Assembly: GCA_963739515.1 (NCBI GenBank)
Contig: CAVUAO010000002.1
Location: 558,001-622,000, forward strand
DNA from: JBFYTX01 sp963739515
Lineage (GTDB): Bacteria > Chloroflexota > Dehalococcoidia > Dehalococcoidales > RBG-16-60-22
Direction: 5' to 3'
Length of the DNA: 64,000 nucleotides
The position numbers were made by a program, and so were the translations under genes. The notes below the pieces were generated by a model. It searched no databases. It worked only from the letters and a program-made list of their open reading frames with translations, and was not told where the DNA came from. How positions within the stretch are numbered: position 1 is the first letter of the stretch; each line of letters begins with the position of its first letter. Shown in pieces: positions 26,378 to 34,166 of this stretch.

Positions 26378-27280
26378 CTATTTCTTGGGGCGATTTTTCT
26401 GTCTGTCTTTGCCGGGCTGGAACCGCGTTTTACCGGGCTTCAACGAGTTTTTGTCCATCGGAGGAGGAGCGGTATCAGCGACGATCGTCCCGGCGCTTTC
26501 TTCTTCCTCCGGCTTCTCCGCCGGGGCAGCGAACTTAAGATATTTCTTTTCAGCCTCGGTCGGCTGCTTCGGCAGGCGGCGCAGCCCACCCCAACCGGTA
26601 ACGCGATACTGCAGGACAATCCTGACGATGTTATTGACCACCCAATAAAGCGCCAGTCCGCTGGGGAAAGACAGCGCCAGCAAGCCGAACATGGCCGGCA
26701 TCATCCAGAGCATCATCTGATTCTGCTGCGCCTGCTTGGGGTCGTTGGAGGGGGTCATCGACATTTTCTGCTGGACCCACTGGCTGGCCGCCGTAAACAC
26801 CGCCAGGAAGATATCGGCATTCGCCAGGTCCAGCCAGAGGAAATGACGGCTCAGCGGCAGCGCCGAATAGACCGCGCCCCAGGGGTAAAGGAAACGCGAC
26901 AAATTAAGCTGGGCTTCCGGCGATATTGCCAGAGCCAGGAGAATCGACTGGTAAAGGGCAATCCAGACCGGCATCTGGATAATCATGGTTAAAGCGCAGC
27001 CCGCCGGCTTGATACCGGCCGTCTTATAGAGCTTCATCTGTTCCTGCGCCAGCTTCTGCTTGTCTTTGCTGTATTTCTTTTGAATTTCAGCCATCTTCGG
27101 CTGAAGGTCCTGCATCGCTTTGGAGTTCCTTATCTGGCTGCGCGTCAGTGGAAACATCGCCAGATTGATAAGGATAGTCAGGGCGATAATCGCCAGCCCG
27201 AAGCTACCGCCCAGGTAATGCGATATCACGATGAGGATATTGACAAGGGGCTGCTGGATGATCAGTTCCCAGATATTCAA
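26378..27280 (-). CDS. yidC: YidC/Oxa1 membrane protein insertase
   Basis: 300 residues, the short Gram-positive-like type without the large periplasmic domain. Core segments are LINLAMFPLTRSQIRNSKAMQDLQPKM, IKPAGCALTMIIQMPVWIALYQ with helix breaks, and a late LYWVVNNI helix. The C-terminal tail is highly basic (GKTRFQPGKDRQKNRPKK), suitable for ribosome contact. Works with SecYEG or alone to insert small membrane proteins. Confidence 0.95.
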   Translation of the reverse strand: MNIWELIIQQPLVNILIVISHYLGGSFGLAIIALTILINLAMFPLTRSQIRNSKAMQDLQPKMAEIQKKYSKDKQKLAQEQMKLYKTAGIKPAGCALTMIIQMPVWIALYQSILLALAISPEAQLNLSRFLYPWGAVYSALPLSRHFLWLDLANADIFLAVFTAASQWVQQKMSMTPSNDPKQAQQNQMMLWMMPAMFGLLALSFPSGLALYWVVNNIVRIVLQYRVTGWGGLRRLPKQPTEAEKKYLKFAAPAEKPEEEESAGTIVADTAPPPMDKNSLKPGKTRFQPGKDRQKNRPKK

Positions 27281-27314
27281 AGCTTAAAATACTCCGACGT
27301 TTTACTCTATCTTT

Positions 27315-28463
27315 CTAACTGGTTAAAGAAACCGCATTTAACATAGCCCCGGTAACCCCATTAATGCGCTGCAACGCATTATCCTGAGTATGGATATAAA
27401 CAATATCTCCGGACGCCGTAAGGGGACCGTCCACCGTCTTTTTAAGGTCGGCAATCTGCTTGATTTCATTGGTCGCGGTGGAGAGAGAATAGATAACACC
27501 TTTGCGGTTGACGAAGATTACCGAATCGGCAACCATGACCGGCTGCGCAGAAACGGGTCTATTAAGGTCGAACTCCGCCACCTTGTTGCCTCCCGGGAGC
27601 TGCAGGACATAGGCAAAGTTATCGAGACAGCCGACATACAGCTTATCCTGGAATACCAGCGGCTGAGACCAGAAAAAGTTTGTAGCGGCGAACTTCCACT
27701 TGAGAGTGCCGTCTGAGGCGTTGAGGGCGTACAGGTTCCTATCGAACGAGCCGATATACACCGTGTCCTGATACACCAGAGGTGTGGCGATAACGGAGCC
27801 TTCAGTCGCATACTCCCACTTCTTGGTACCGTCGGCGATATTCAGGGCATAAACCTTTTTATCGAACGAGCCGATGTACAGCGTATCGCCAACTACCGCG
27901 GGCGTACCCCATATCTTAGCGCCGGTGGTGAATTCCCACAGCTTATCGCCGAGAGCGGCATCCAGGGCGTAGACCGTGCCATCGGATCCGCCGAAGAACA
28001 GCTTGCCCTGCGCGCTCGCGATGCCTCCCACCAGAGGCGAGAGGTTGCCCTCCCGGGGATAGACCCACCTGACGGCGAGATTGCCGACATTATAAGCATA
28101 AACTTTACCGTTATATCCGGCCATATAGGTAAGATTCCCGGAAACCGCCGGTGTGCCGTAGACCGGCACGTTAGCCGAAGCGCCACTACAACCGCCACCG
28201 CCGGTTACCGGCGAGCAGCCGAATAAACTCGTCCGATTGGTGGGAGTAAGCGCCTCAGACCAGAGGCGACTGTCATTGGAGAGATTGATCGCCACGAGCT
28301 TGCCCGCCTGGGAGCCTACGTAGAGAACGCCATCAGACACCCTACCGCCGGACCACCCTACCTGCGTCAGGCCGCTGACGCAGCCCAGTGCGACCAGTCC
28401 CACGGTGATGACCAGGGCCAGGAGAAAGGCTATACGGCTGGGCCACTTTACTGTTAATTTCAT
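27315..28463 (-). CDS. PQQ-like beta-propeller lipoprotein (BamB-like repeats)
   Basis: 382 residues. A signal peptide ends LVALGC, a lipobox, so it is probably anchored outside the membrane. The rest is a series of about seven propeller blades with the repeating pattern D-G-x-Y-A-L-(D/N)-x-x-x-G-x-x-x-W-x-(F/Y), for example GTVYALDAALGDKLWEF and KKVYALNIADGTKKWEY. Insertion of this gene between yidD and yidC breaks the usual cluster. A role in envelope protein assembly, as for BamB, is only an inference from fold and position. Confidence 0.85.
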   Translation of the reverse strand: MKLTVKWPSRIAFLLALVITVGLVALGCVSGLTQVGWSGGRVSDGVLYVGSQAGKLVAINLSNDSRLWSEALTPTNRTSLFGCSPVTGGGGCSGASANVPVYGTPAVSGNLTYMAGYNGKVYAYNVGNLAVRWVYPREGNLSPLVGGIASAQGKLFFGGSDGTVYALDAALGDKLWEFTTGAKIWGTPAVVGDTLYIGSFDKKVYALNIADGTKKWEYATEGSVIATPLVYQDTVYIGSFDRNLYALNASDGTLKWKFAATNFFWSQPLVFQDKLYVGCLDNFAYVLQLPGGNKVAEFDLNRPVSAQPVMVADSVIFVNRKGVIYSLSTATNEIKQIADLKKTVDGPLTASGDIVYIHTQDNALQRINGVTGAMLNAVSLTS

Positions 28464-28489
28464 GATATTTTTCTCATTTATGACTTAAT

Positions 28490-28699
28490 TCACGGTACCG
28501 GGTCATAGCCGCCCGGATGAAAGGGATGGCAGCGGGTAATGCGTCTTATGCCAAGATAAACGCCTTTGAGCAAACCGAACTTGCCGATAGCTTCATAGGT
28601 ATATTCGGAACAAGTAGGCGTATAGCGGCAGGACGGCGGCATGACCTGTGACCAGGTATGCTGGTAGACCTTAATTAACCCCAGAGCCAACCCCTTCAT
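28490..28699 (-). CDS. yidD: Membrane protein insertion efficiency factor YidD
   Basis: 69 residues. It has the family core YQHTWSQVMPPSCRYTPTCSEYTYEAIGKFG with its three Cys and the ending CHPFHPGGYDPVP. Small membrane-associated partner of YidC. Its start overlaps the end of rnpA by 29 bases, as is usual. Confidence 0.96.
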   Translation of the reverse strand: MKGLALGLIKVYQHTWSQVMPPSCRYTPTCSEYTYEAIGKFGLLKGVYLGIRRITRCHPFHPGGYDPVP

Positions 28700-29033
28700 G
28701 TTCTCCTAAAGACAGACCGGCTTTTATTAAAAGGTTTGCTACCGATTTTTCCAGGCTTTTATAATCAGCCGGCACGGCCGAAGCCCGCGCAATTAAGATA
28801 ATATCCCAGCCAGTCCGCAGCGTTTGCTGTCTTAATATCTCACGGAGCCGGCGTTTTACTTTATTCCTGATGACGGCATTTCCGACACGCCGACCGACCG
28901 CAAAACCATACCTAGTTAAACCGAGTTCGTTAGGCAAAGCCCTGACGACGACTTCCCGGCCGGCCCAGGCCTTGCCCCCATCATAAACACGCTGAAAATC
29001 TACGTTCCTGGTAAGATAATGTTCTCCCTTCAC
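28671..29033 (-). CDS. rnpA: Ribonuclease P protein component
   Basis: 120 residues. It has the N-terminal FQRVYDGGKAW, the RNR-type basic motif in RYGFAVGRRVGNAVIRNKVKRRLRE, and the DIILIARASA strand. Binds the RNase P RNA for pre-tRNA 5' processing. Lies 29 bases after rpmH. Confidence 0.94.
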   Translation of the reverse strand: MKGEHYLTRNVDFQRVYDGGKAWAGREVVVRALPNELGLTRYGFAVGRRVGNAVIRNKVKRRLREILRQQTLRTGWDIILIARASAVPADYKSLEKSVANLLIKAGLSLGEHEGVGSGVN

Positions 29034-29062
29034 TCTAGCGCCACCGGGACAGCGAAATCCCG

Positions 29063-29203
29063 TTACACAACGGTCAGTCTCTTACGCCCTTTTAAACGTC
29101 TTGCCTTCAAGACGTCCCGCCCGCCGCGGGTGCTCATTCTTTTCAGGAAGCCATGCTCGCGTTTCCGGGGAATGCTCTTCGGCTGATAGGTTCTTTTTGG
29201 CAC
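29063..29203 (-). CDS. rpmH: 50S ribosomal protein L34
   Basis: 46 residues translated from a GTG at 29203: PKRTYQPKSIPRKREHGF, then RMSTRGGRDVLKARRLKGR and RLTVV. This is the complete L34 sequence pattern. AGGAG lies 7 bases before the start. First gene of the rpmH-rnpA-yidD-yidC-jag cluster. Confidence 0.97.
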   Translation of the reverse strand: MPKRTYQPKSIPRKREHGFLKRMSTRGGRDVLKARRLKGRKRLTVV

Positions 29204-29269
29204 TTTAACTCCTGTAAACTTCGACCGTTTTTGAGATAACGGAAAAAGCCCGATACGTCTAAGGCGATA

Positions 29270-29566
29270 TTAAGCCTTTAAACCAACGCCGCCCGTTTTA
29301 TGGATATGCGCGGAAACAAACGGCAGTAAAGCCAGGTGACGCGCCCGCTTGATAGATGTAGCCAGGGCACGCTGGTGTTTAGCGCAGGCGCCGCTCTTGC
29401 GCCGGGGGGCGATCTTGCCCCTGTCAGAGATATAGGGTCGCAATATCGCCGGGTCTTTATAGTCGATATATTCGACCTTATCCCGGCAAAAGAAACAGAT
29501 TTTACGCTTGGGAATGTATTTAGAACGTCCCGTTCTTCTCGGTCTGGTGTCTCTAGATTGTGTCAT
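29270..29566 (-). CDS. rpsR: 30S ribosomal protein S18
   Basis: 98 residues. CFFCRDKVEYIDYKD with its CxxC pair, ILRPYISDRGKIAPRRKSGAC and KHQRALATSIKRARHLALLPF are the S18 core. Slightly long N- and C-tails. Third gene of rpsF-ssb-rpsR. Confidence 0.97.
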   Translation of the reverse strand: MTQSRDTRPRRTGRSKYIPKRKICFFCRDKVEYIDYKDPAILRPYISDRGKIAPRRKSGACAKHQRALATSIKRARHLALLPFVSAHIHKTGGVGLKA

Positions 29567-29607
29567 GCTGCCCTCAATATTATTATATTATGAAATCTCT
29601 CGTTTTA

Positions 29608-30015
29608 CTAAAAAGGAAGGTCTTCCGGTTCGAGCTCGGCCACGCCAGCTTCCTCCGGCTTTTCATCGGAGGCAGGCGCGGCGCCCTTCCTATCCAGGAA
29701 AATCACCCGGTTAGCAATCACTTCAATCCTTGAATGAGGCTGGCCGTCCTGGCTTTCCCAGTTCCTCGTGTGTATCCTGCCTTCAGCATAGACCAGCCGG
29801 CCCTTGGCGAGGAATTGATTACACTGTTCGGCCAGTCGGTTCCAGGCCACCACGCTGAACCACTCCGTTTCCTGGCGGCGTTCCCCTTCCGGCGAGGTGT
29901 AAACCCAATTAGTAGCTACGGAAAAAGATGTTACCGGTTTACCGTTCGGCGTGAAGCGCATTTCCGGCTCATTCCCCACGTTCCCGATAATCGTTACTTT
30001 ATTCAGACTCGGCAT
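29608..30015 (-). CDS. ssb: Single-stranded DNA-binding protein
   Basis: 135 residues. The OB fold begins SLNKVTIIGNVGNEPEMRFTPNG and continues with FSVATNWVY and WFSVVAWNRLAEQC, then RLVYAEGRIHTRNWE. The C-terminus EPEDLPF is the acidic tip that recruits partner proteins. The start at 30015 with GGAGGTGA upstream is preferred over a GTG/TTG eight codons earlier. Confidence 0.96.
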   Translation of the reverse strand: MPSLNKVTIIGNVGNEPEMRFTPNGKPVTSFSVATNWVYTSPEGERRQETEWFSVVAWNRLAEQCNQFLAKGRLVYAEGRIHTRNWESQDGQPHSRIEVIANRVIFLDRKGAAPASDEKPEEAGVAELEPEDLPF

Positions 30016-30063
30016 TGCCTCTTCACCTCCCCGTAACAACTCATGTCTTAATAAATTACGATT

Positions 30064-30396
30064 CTAGCTGCCTGCTTTAACCAGGAGGTGCCTCAGGACC
30101 TCCTCGGATATTCTTAAGTTCGCTTCGAGCTCTTTACAGCGCGCCGGGCTCATCTTGAACTTGGTCAGGATGTAATGGCCCTCCAGATAGTGTTTCAACG
30201 GATAGGCCAGCTTTTTCTTGCCCCACTTATCGACACTGGCGATAACGCCGTCCCGGGTGGTGATAAACTGGCTGATACCGTTGACTTTGCTCTCCAGAAC
30301 GTCTTCCGCGATATCCGGATTGATAATGTAGATCAGCTCATAGTCCTGTAACCGTTTGTCTGCAGCTGTTTTCTGTACCTGTTTTTTTCTCGCCAC
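30064..30396 (-). CDS. rpsF: 30S ribosomal protein S6
   Basis: 110 residues from a GTG start. YELIYIINPDI, the VDKWGKKKLAYPLKHYLEGHYILTKF stretch and ISEEVLRHLLVKA are the S6 ferredoxin-like fold. A basic N-terminal tail (ARKKQVQKTAADKR) is unusual in length. Has its own promoter just upstream. Confidence 0.96.
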   Translation of the reverse strand: MARKKQVQKTAADKRLQDYELIYIINPDIAEDVLESKVNGISQFITTRDGVIASVDKWGKKKLAYPLKHYLEGHYILTKFKMSPARCKELEANLRISEEVLRHLLVKAGS

Positions 30397-30422
30397 GCTA
30401 ATTCCTCACACAATTTTAGGTT

Positions 30423-30451
30423 ATTATACCATAATCTGCCAATAGAGACAA
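30423..30451 (-). promoter_or_regulatory. Promoter of rpsF-ssb-rpsR
   Basis: Minus strand TTGTCT (30446-30451), 17 bases, then TATAAT (30423-30428) preceded by TGG (extended -10). The rpsF GTG follows 27 bases later. Confidence 0.7.
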
Positions 30452-30491
30452 CAAAGCGACTTTACGAACAATTTATGTCAAGGCAAATACC

Positions 30492-30520
30492 TTGACAGCA
30501 CAGGCTGCCTTTGCTAGACT
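30492..30520 (+). promoter_or_regulatory. Promoter of tRNA-Asp
   Basis: TTGACA (30492-30497), 17 bases, TAGACT (30515-30520) with TGC directly before it. The tRNA starts 54 bases later. Confidence 0.75.
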
Positions 30521-30573
30521 CTTAAGGTGCGCTGCCGGTATTTTTACCGGGCGTCAGTACCGGGATTAAGAAC

Positions 30574-30650
30574 GGCCCCGTGGTGTAGCGGTCTAACATG
30601 CCACCCTGTCACGGTGGAGATCGGGGGTTCAAATCCCCCCGGGGTCGCCA
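30574..30650 (+). tRNA. tRNA-Asp (anticodon GUC), 3' end is the island attachment site
   Basis: 77 bases with encoded CCA. Acceptor stem GGCCCCG/CGGGGTC (one G-U), D-arm with GTGTAGCGGTCTAAC, anticodon stem CCACC/GGTGG enclosing CTGTCAC with GTC at 30608-30610, T-arm GGGGGTTCAAATCCCCC, discriminator G. Its last 16 bases are repeated at 49233-49248. The stop codon of the neighbouring recombinase gene falls in the anticodon loop on the other strand. Confidence 0.98.
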
Positions 30651-32087
30651 TGCAATATCTTTGGCGTGACAATCGTAGGATAGCTTGAAGAAGGGATCCA
30701 ATTCTGGCCTTGGCTTTACCGCAACAACCTTCCCTCCATTATCTAGCCTAACTTCCTCAAAAAGTACTCTGGCTAGCTCATTCCTTTGTTCTCGATTAGC
30801 TTTTCGCCAAGCATCAGCCACATCAGACAGAAAGTGAGCTAATCGTTCCAGTTCTTCTTGCCCGTTTCTTCCTGGAGCAAGTTGCCGAAGTTGATCCTCG
30901 GTTTCCTTATACTTTTTCAAGTATTCTCGCTGAGATATGTGCCCCCAACGATATTGCTCTTTAAGCCGCTTCAGACTCGCTTTTAACCGTTCCTCATGAC
31001 CCTCAGTTTCGCTATAAGCTTTTTCCAATGTACGATGTGCTTCAAGTATCTTCTTTTGGTAGTTTTTTGGAATGGTGAAGTTTGCCAGATACCACTCTAT
31101 CTGACTCTCATATACGCTAAGAAAAGTTCCACTGAAATCACAACCGAGGCCTTCAGCTCTGGAAGCACAATACACTCTTGGTTTCCCCTTTGGGTTAGTC
31201 TGCATACGAATCCTGCCACCGGAACGAGCACACTGAGCAATACAAGAAAGGCTATAGATTCTAGACCCAGTATTTATGGTCTGTGGAGGATGGCGTACCT
31301 TTGATCGCATTTCTTGCAATATATTAAACAAATTTCTATCTATAAAGGGTTCGTGCCTAGCTTTTATCCACCCTCCGTTACCATCGGACAATTCTCCGAT
31401 ATAGAAATGATTCGTTAATATACCACCTACGGTATCTTTGGTGAAAAGTCTGTTCCCTTGATTTCCAGCGGTGCGGTAGCCAGCCGTATTCAGCGCCTGA
31501 GCCACCTGACGGTCACGTTTACCCTGAGCCGCAAGTTCAAAGGCCATCCTTAATCCGGGATATGTTTTGGGATCCTGCACAGGAACACCATCCTCACCTT
31601 TCGCCGCGCCGAAAGGTAAAAGCCCAGCATATAATCCCTGTTCCTTTCTTTCTGTCCAACCTTTCTTAGTCTCCTGGCTCAAATTGTCCGAATAGAATTG
31701 TGCCAGACCACCAAGCAAGGTAAGCGCTAACCTGCCCCATGGAGTAGAGAAATCCATATTCTCACTGATAGATACAAAACTAACTTCAGCTCTAGACAGC
31801 TTGTCGAAGTATTCCAATGTTATTCGTAAATTTCTAGCAAAGCGATCTAGCTTATGTACAACGAGAACTTCGAACTGGCCAGCTAGAGCATCAGCAATCA
31901 TCTCTTTAAACGCAGGGCGCTTGTTAATATTATCGGTTCTTGCAGATTTACCTTCATCAATATACTCACGATATATATCCCACTGCTTATCTTTGGCAAA
32001 TGTCTGGAAAGCCCTTCTCTGAGCATCTATAGAGTAGCCCTCAACCTGCTCTTCTGAGCTTACCCTCGCACATAACGCTGCTCTCAT
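30609..32087 (-). CDS. Large serine site-specific recombinase (island integrase)
   Basis: 492 residues. The resolvase domain starts ALCARVSSEEQVEGYSIDAQ with the nucleophile Ser in RVS and continues with VVHKLDRFARN and GRLALTLLGGLAQFYSD. A recombinase domain (about 160-270) follows, then a zinc ribbon (CIAQCARSGG...VYCASRAEGLGC) and a long coiled coil before the C-terminus. The last dozen codons are read out of the tRNA-Asp gene itself. ATG at 32087 overlaps the TAA of the upstream zinc-ribbon ORF by one base. Expected to integrate and excise the island. Confidence 0.93.
   Translation of the reverse strand: MRAALCARVSSEEQVEGYSIDAQRRAFQTFAKDKQWDIYREYIDEGKSARTDNINKRPAFKEMIADALAGQFEVLVVHKLDRFARNLRITLEYFDKLSRAEVSFVSISENMDFSTPWGRLALTLLGGLAQFYSDNLSQETKKGWTERKEQGLYAGLLPFGAAKGEDGVPVQDPKTYPGLRMAFELAAQGKRDRQVAQALNTAGYRTAGNQGNRLFTKDTVGGILTNHFYIGELSDGNGGWIKARHEPFIDRNLFNILQEMRSKVRHPPQTINTGSRIYSLSCIAQCARSGGRIRMQTNPKGKPRVYCASRAEGLGCDFSGTFLSVYESQIEWYLANFTIPKNYQKKILEAHRTLEKAYSETEGHEERLKASLKRLKEQYRWGHISQREYLKKYKETEDQLRQLAPGRNGQEELERLAHFLSDVADAWRKANREQRNELARVLFEEVRLDNGGKVVAVKPRPELDPFFKLSYDCHAKDIAWRPRGDLNPRSPP
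30635..30650. other. Left attachment site (attL) in tRNA-Asp
   Basis: CCCCCCGGGGTCGCCA, the T-arm 3' strand, acceptor strand and CCA of tRNA-Asp. Identical to the copy at 49233-49248. Confidence 0.85.
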
Positions 32088-32236
32088 TATTTCACCCCCT
32101 TCCACTTGGGTCTGTTCCAATAGGGAGACTTGCATTTAGGGCAGACCTTTGGTTCTACTGGTCTATTAGGTACCCACTCGTGACCACAACGCAGGCATGT
32201 CAGCGTGATCAATTTCAGTCTTTTACCCTTATTCAT
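32087..32236 (-). CDS. Small zinc-ribbon protein coupled to the recombinase
   Basis: 49 residues: MNKGKRLKLITLTCLRCGHE, then WVPNRPVEPKVCPKCKSPYW and a basic tail. One zinc ribbon (CxxC, 16-residue gap, CxxC). Its TAA shares a base with the recombinase ATG, and GGGGGTGA near its 3' end is the recombinase ribosome-binding site, so the two are translated together. It could be a regulator or directionality factor; that is a guess from position. Its own start lies at or next to the predicted transcription start. Confidence 0.7.
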   Translation of the reverse strand: MNKGKRLKLITLTCLRCGHEWVPNRPVEPKVCPKCKSPYWNRPKWKGVK

Positions 32237-32243
32237 ATGCTAT

Positions 32244-32272
32244 AATATATACCTCGGAGTATATAATGTCAA
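32244..32272 (-). promoter_or_regulatory. Core promoter with overlapping palindromic operator, recombinase operon
   Basis: Minus strand TTGACA (32267-32272), 17 bases, TATATT (32244-32249). A palindrome TATATAC-N6-GTATATA (32246-32265) fills the space between the boxes. Transcription would start within a base or two of the zinc-ribbon ATG at 32236, giving a leaderless message. A repressor on the palindrome would block both boxes. Confidence 0.65.
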
Positions 32273-32608
32273 TCCCTTCTCGGCCATAGTTTGTGGAAGC
32301 AAAATATTCGTGAAACATGGATATTGAACATTCTTTTTTTAGGGTAGCTTAAGATGGGGTCGGCGATGAACTGCTAAGGTAAAACTTGGCGGGTTTAGGT
32401 TCTACCCAATAGCTTCACTAGCACCTCTGGTTAGCTCCAGTTAGTGTTTTACCTAGCGTAGATAATGGCATTCAATATCCGGCCGGATTTTACATTTCAA
32501 GCGAATGTGACCCAACAAAATACTTTGATGTTACCCAACGATTGCCTATATTATGATCTACATCATATTCTAAACAAAGTGACATCATGCAATCCGGACT
32601 TTTGCATG

Positions 32609-32805
32609 TATGAGACATTTGAGGACGTGCTGACCAGGCTGCCCTATTTCATCAAGGAGCTCTATAATCGAGAGAGGTTGTATTCGGCGCTTGGTTAGCT
32701 GCCACCGAATGAGTTTGAGGAGTTGCTGCATATTGATAGAGATAAGGAATTACCCCGCCGGTCTCTCCGTAGCGTATCTGTCAAATCAATGGAGTGCAGT
32801 CCACT
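32609..32805 (+). pseudogene. IS3-family transposase (OrfB) C-terminal remnant
   Basis: In one frame the sequence reads YETFEDVLTRLPYFIKELYN, then RERLYSALG, a TAG, LPPNEFEELL, and later SVKSMECSP. This is the C-terminus of an IS3-group OrfB, in which the TAG replaces a Tyr codon. Nothing of the catalytic DDE part remains upstream. The rest of the 611-base gap (32237-32847) holds the recombinase promoter and no other gene I can support. Confidence 0.75.
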
Positions 32806-32847
32806 TTCCCGGGCCGGTTACCATTACGAATCATCCCGGCGTGACCC

Positions 32848-33963
32848 TCAGGCAATTGACCCCGGCTCAGATTGCGCTTCAACGACAGGAGAGACAGGCT
32901 TGCCCACGATGCTTGCCTGGGCCGCGATAATGGCAGCATGGGTGCGGCTGCGTGCCTGCATCTTGTCGATGACGTTCCGGACATGCTTCTTGGTAGTGTC
33001 CAAGGTGATACCCAGAGTCTCGGAGATTATCTTGTTCGAGTCTCCGTGCCCCAAGAGCCTTAGCACATCGACTTCCCTCTCGGTGAGGTGAGCAGCCTCA
33101 GCCGTGCGTTCGGCAAGCGTCTTTGGGCCATTTTGAAGCAGAGCATCCACGGCAGTGCGCAGCAATTCCGTCTGAATCTGCATGCCACCCATGACCACAC
33201 GCTGGATGCCTTGCAGTAACAATTCCGACGTCATGTCCTTGAGGAAGATGTATCCCGCCGCGCCCGCGTGGATGGCGTCAATAACACAAGAATCGTCAAT
33301 GTTCTGCGTCATTACCAGGACAGCTACCTTCGGGAATTGTTCCTTGATAAGCCTCGTCGCCTGTATCCCATCCAGGGTGCCGGTCCGCGCCTCGGTTAAC
33401 ACTACGTTGACAGGATGTCCCTGGTCAGATGCCTCTTTTAACCGTGAAAGAGCTTGCTCCGCATCCGCAGCATCCGGAATCAGCTCGATGCCGTAATCCA
33501 TAGCCAGGATAGCCTGCAGGCCCTCCCGAATAATGGGATTGAAATTAATCATCAGGACACGCACCGTTTTCAACTCCGCGCGCCCTGCTTCTCCCATGAT
33601 CCGAGGTTCTTGTGGACTCTCTGCCACGCTGGCGGCATAGCGCTTCTTTGTATTCGGTAGGCCTAACGCTCGAAGAACAACGGTAGTGTCTGAAAGGTCA
33701 CCGATTACGGATTTCCTGGGAAACGGATGTTCCTTGACGAGCGCCGGAACTCCTACCACCTGGGCTTCTTTGGCAGCCTGGGGAGACTGTTCAATATCGA
33801 CAATCCGGACTGAACTGGCAGGTAGATCATAATCCTGTAACATTCCCTGGAGCCGGGCGACAGCACGCGCTGATTCCGGTCTCCCGCCGGCGATGAAAAG
33901 CTTGAGGTCAAGACCTTGAGAAGGTGATTCTTGTTCTTTAAGGGTTACGGTCTTGATGTCCAT
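32848..33963 (-). CDS. KaiB-receiver-LuxR fusion transcription regulator
   Basis: 371 residues in three parts. Residues 19-102 are a KaiB domain (LKLFIAGGRPESARAVARLQ at the start, RKSVIGDLSD near the end). Residues about 134-250 are a NarL-type receiver, and 290-352 a LuxR-type HTH (LTEREVDVLRLLGHGDSNKI, then KKHVRNVIDKM). The receiver lacks the two acidic pocket residues (N140-F141) and has Glu191 where the phosphoacceptor Asp belongs. Thr219 and Lys242 are kept. It is last in the kai unit, with AAGGAG before the ATG. I infer an output regulator docked to KaiC through its KaiB part and not driven by normal phosphorylation. Confidence 0.88.
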   Translation of the reverse strand: MDIKTVTLKEQESPSQGLDLKLFIAGGRPESARAVARLQGMLQDYDLPASSVRIVDIEQSPQAAKEAQVVGVPALVKEHPFPRKSVIGDLSDTTVVLRALGLPNTKKRYAASVAESPQEPRIMGEAGRAELKTVRVLMINFNPIIREGLQAILAMDYGIELIPDAADAEQALSRLKEASDQGHPVNVVLTEARTGTLDGIQATRLIKEQFPKVAVLVMTQNIDDSCVIDAIHAGAAGYIFLKDMTSELLLQGIQRVVMGGMQIQTELLRTAVDALLQNGPKTLAERTAEAAHLTEREVDVLRLLGHGDSNKIISETLGITLDTTKKHVRNVIDKMQARSRTHAAIIAAQASIVGKPVSPVVEAQSEPGSIA

Positions 33964-33969
33964 GGTTTT

Positions 33970-34152
33970 TTACTCCTTTTTACTCCCACGCTTGCTATCA
34001 GGGCTCCTTGTACAACTCCAGTCTGAATGAGAAACTGAAAGTTGGCCCGGCTCTGCTAGAAACTGATTCATAAGCTGTTCGCGCTCCTCTTCCAACCGCT
34101 TCAGCTCCGTGCTGCCGTTAAGTCTTTTCCGGGTATCCTTGTTTGCTTTCAC
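33970..34152 (-). CDS. Small coiled-coil ORF between kaiB and the KaiB fusion
   Basis: 60 residues from a GTG with AAGGAA upstream, spacing about 6. Residues 15-33 (STELKRLEEEREQLMNQFL) predict a short coiled coil; the tail is Ser/Lys-rich. No family recognised. It fills the gap between two kai genes and ends 6 bases before the fusion start, where it carries that gene's ribosome-binding site. May be a real peptide or only a coupling frame. Confidence 0.45.
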   Translation of the reverse strand: MKANKDTRKRLNGSTELKRLEEEREQLMNQFLAEPGQLSVSHSDWSCTRSPDSKRGSKKE

Positions 34153-34166
34153 TGATTTCCTTATTG

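Noticed and set aside
32465..32698. 77-codon plus-strand ORF as an independent gene
   Set aside because: Its C-terminus is an IS3 OrfB end and the same homology continues past the TAG, so it is a transposase remnant.
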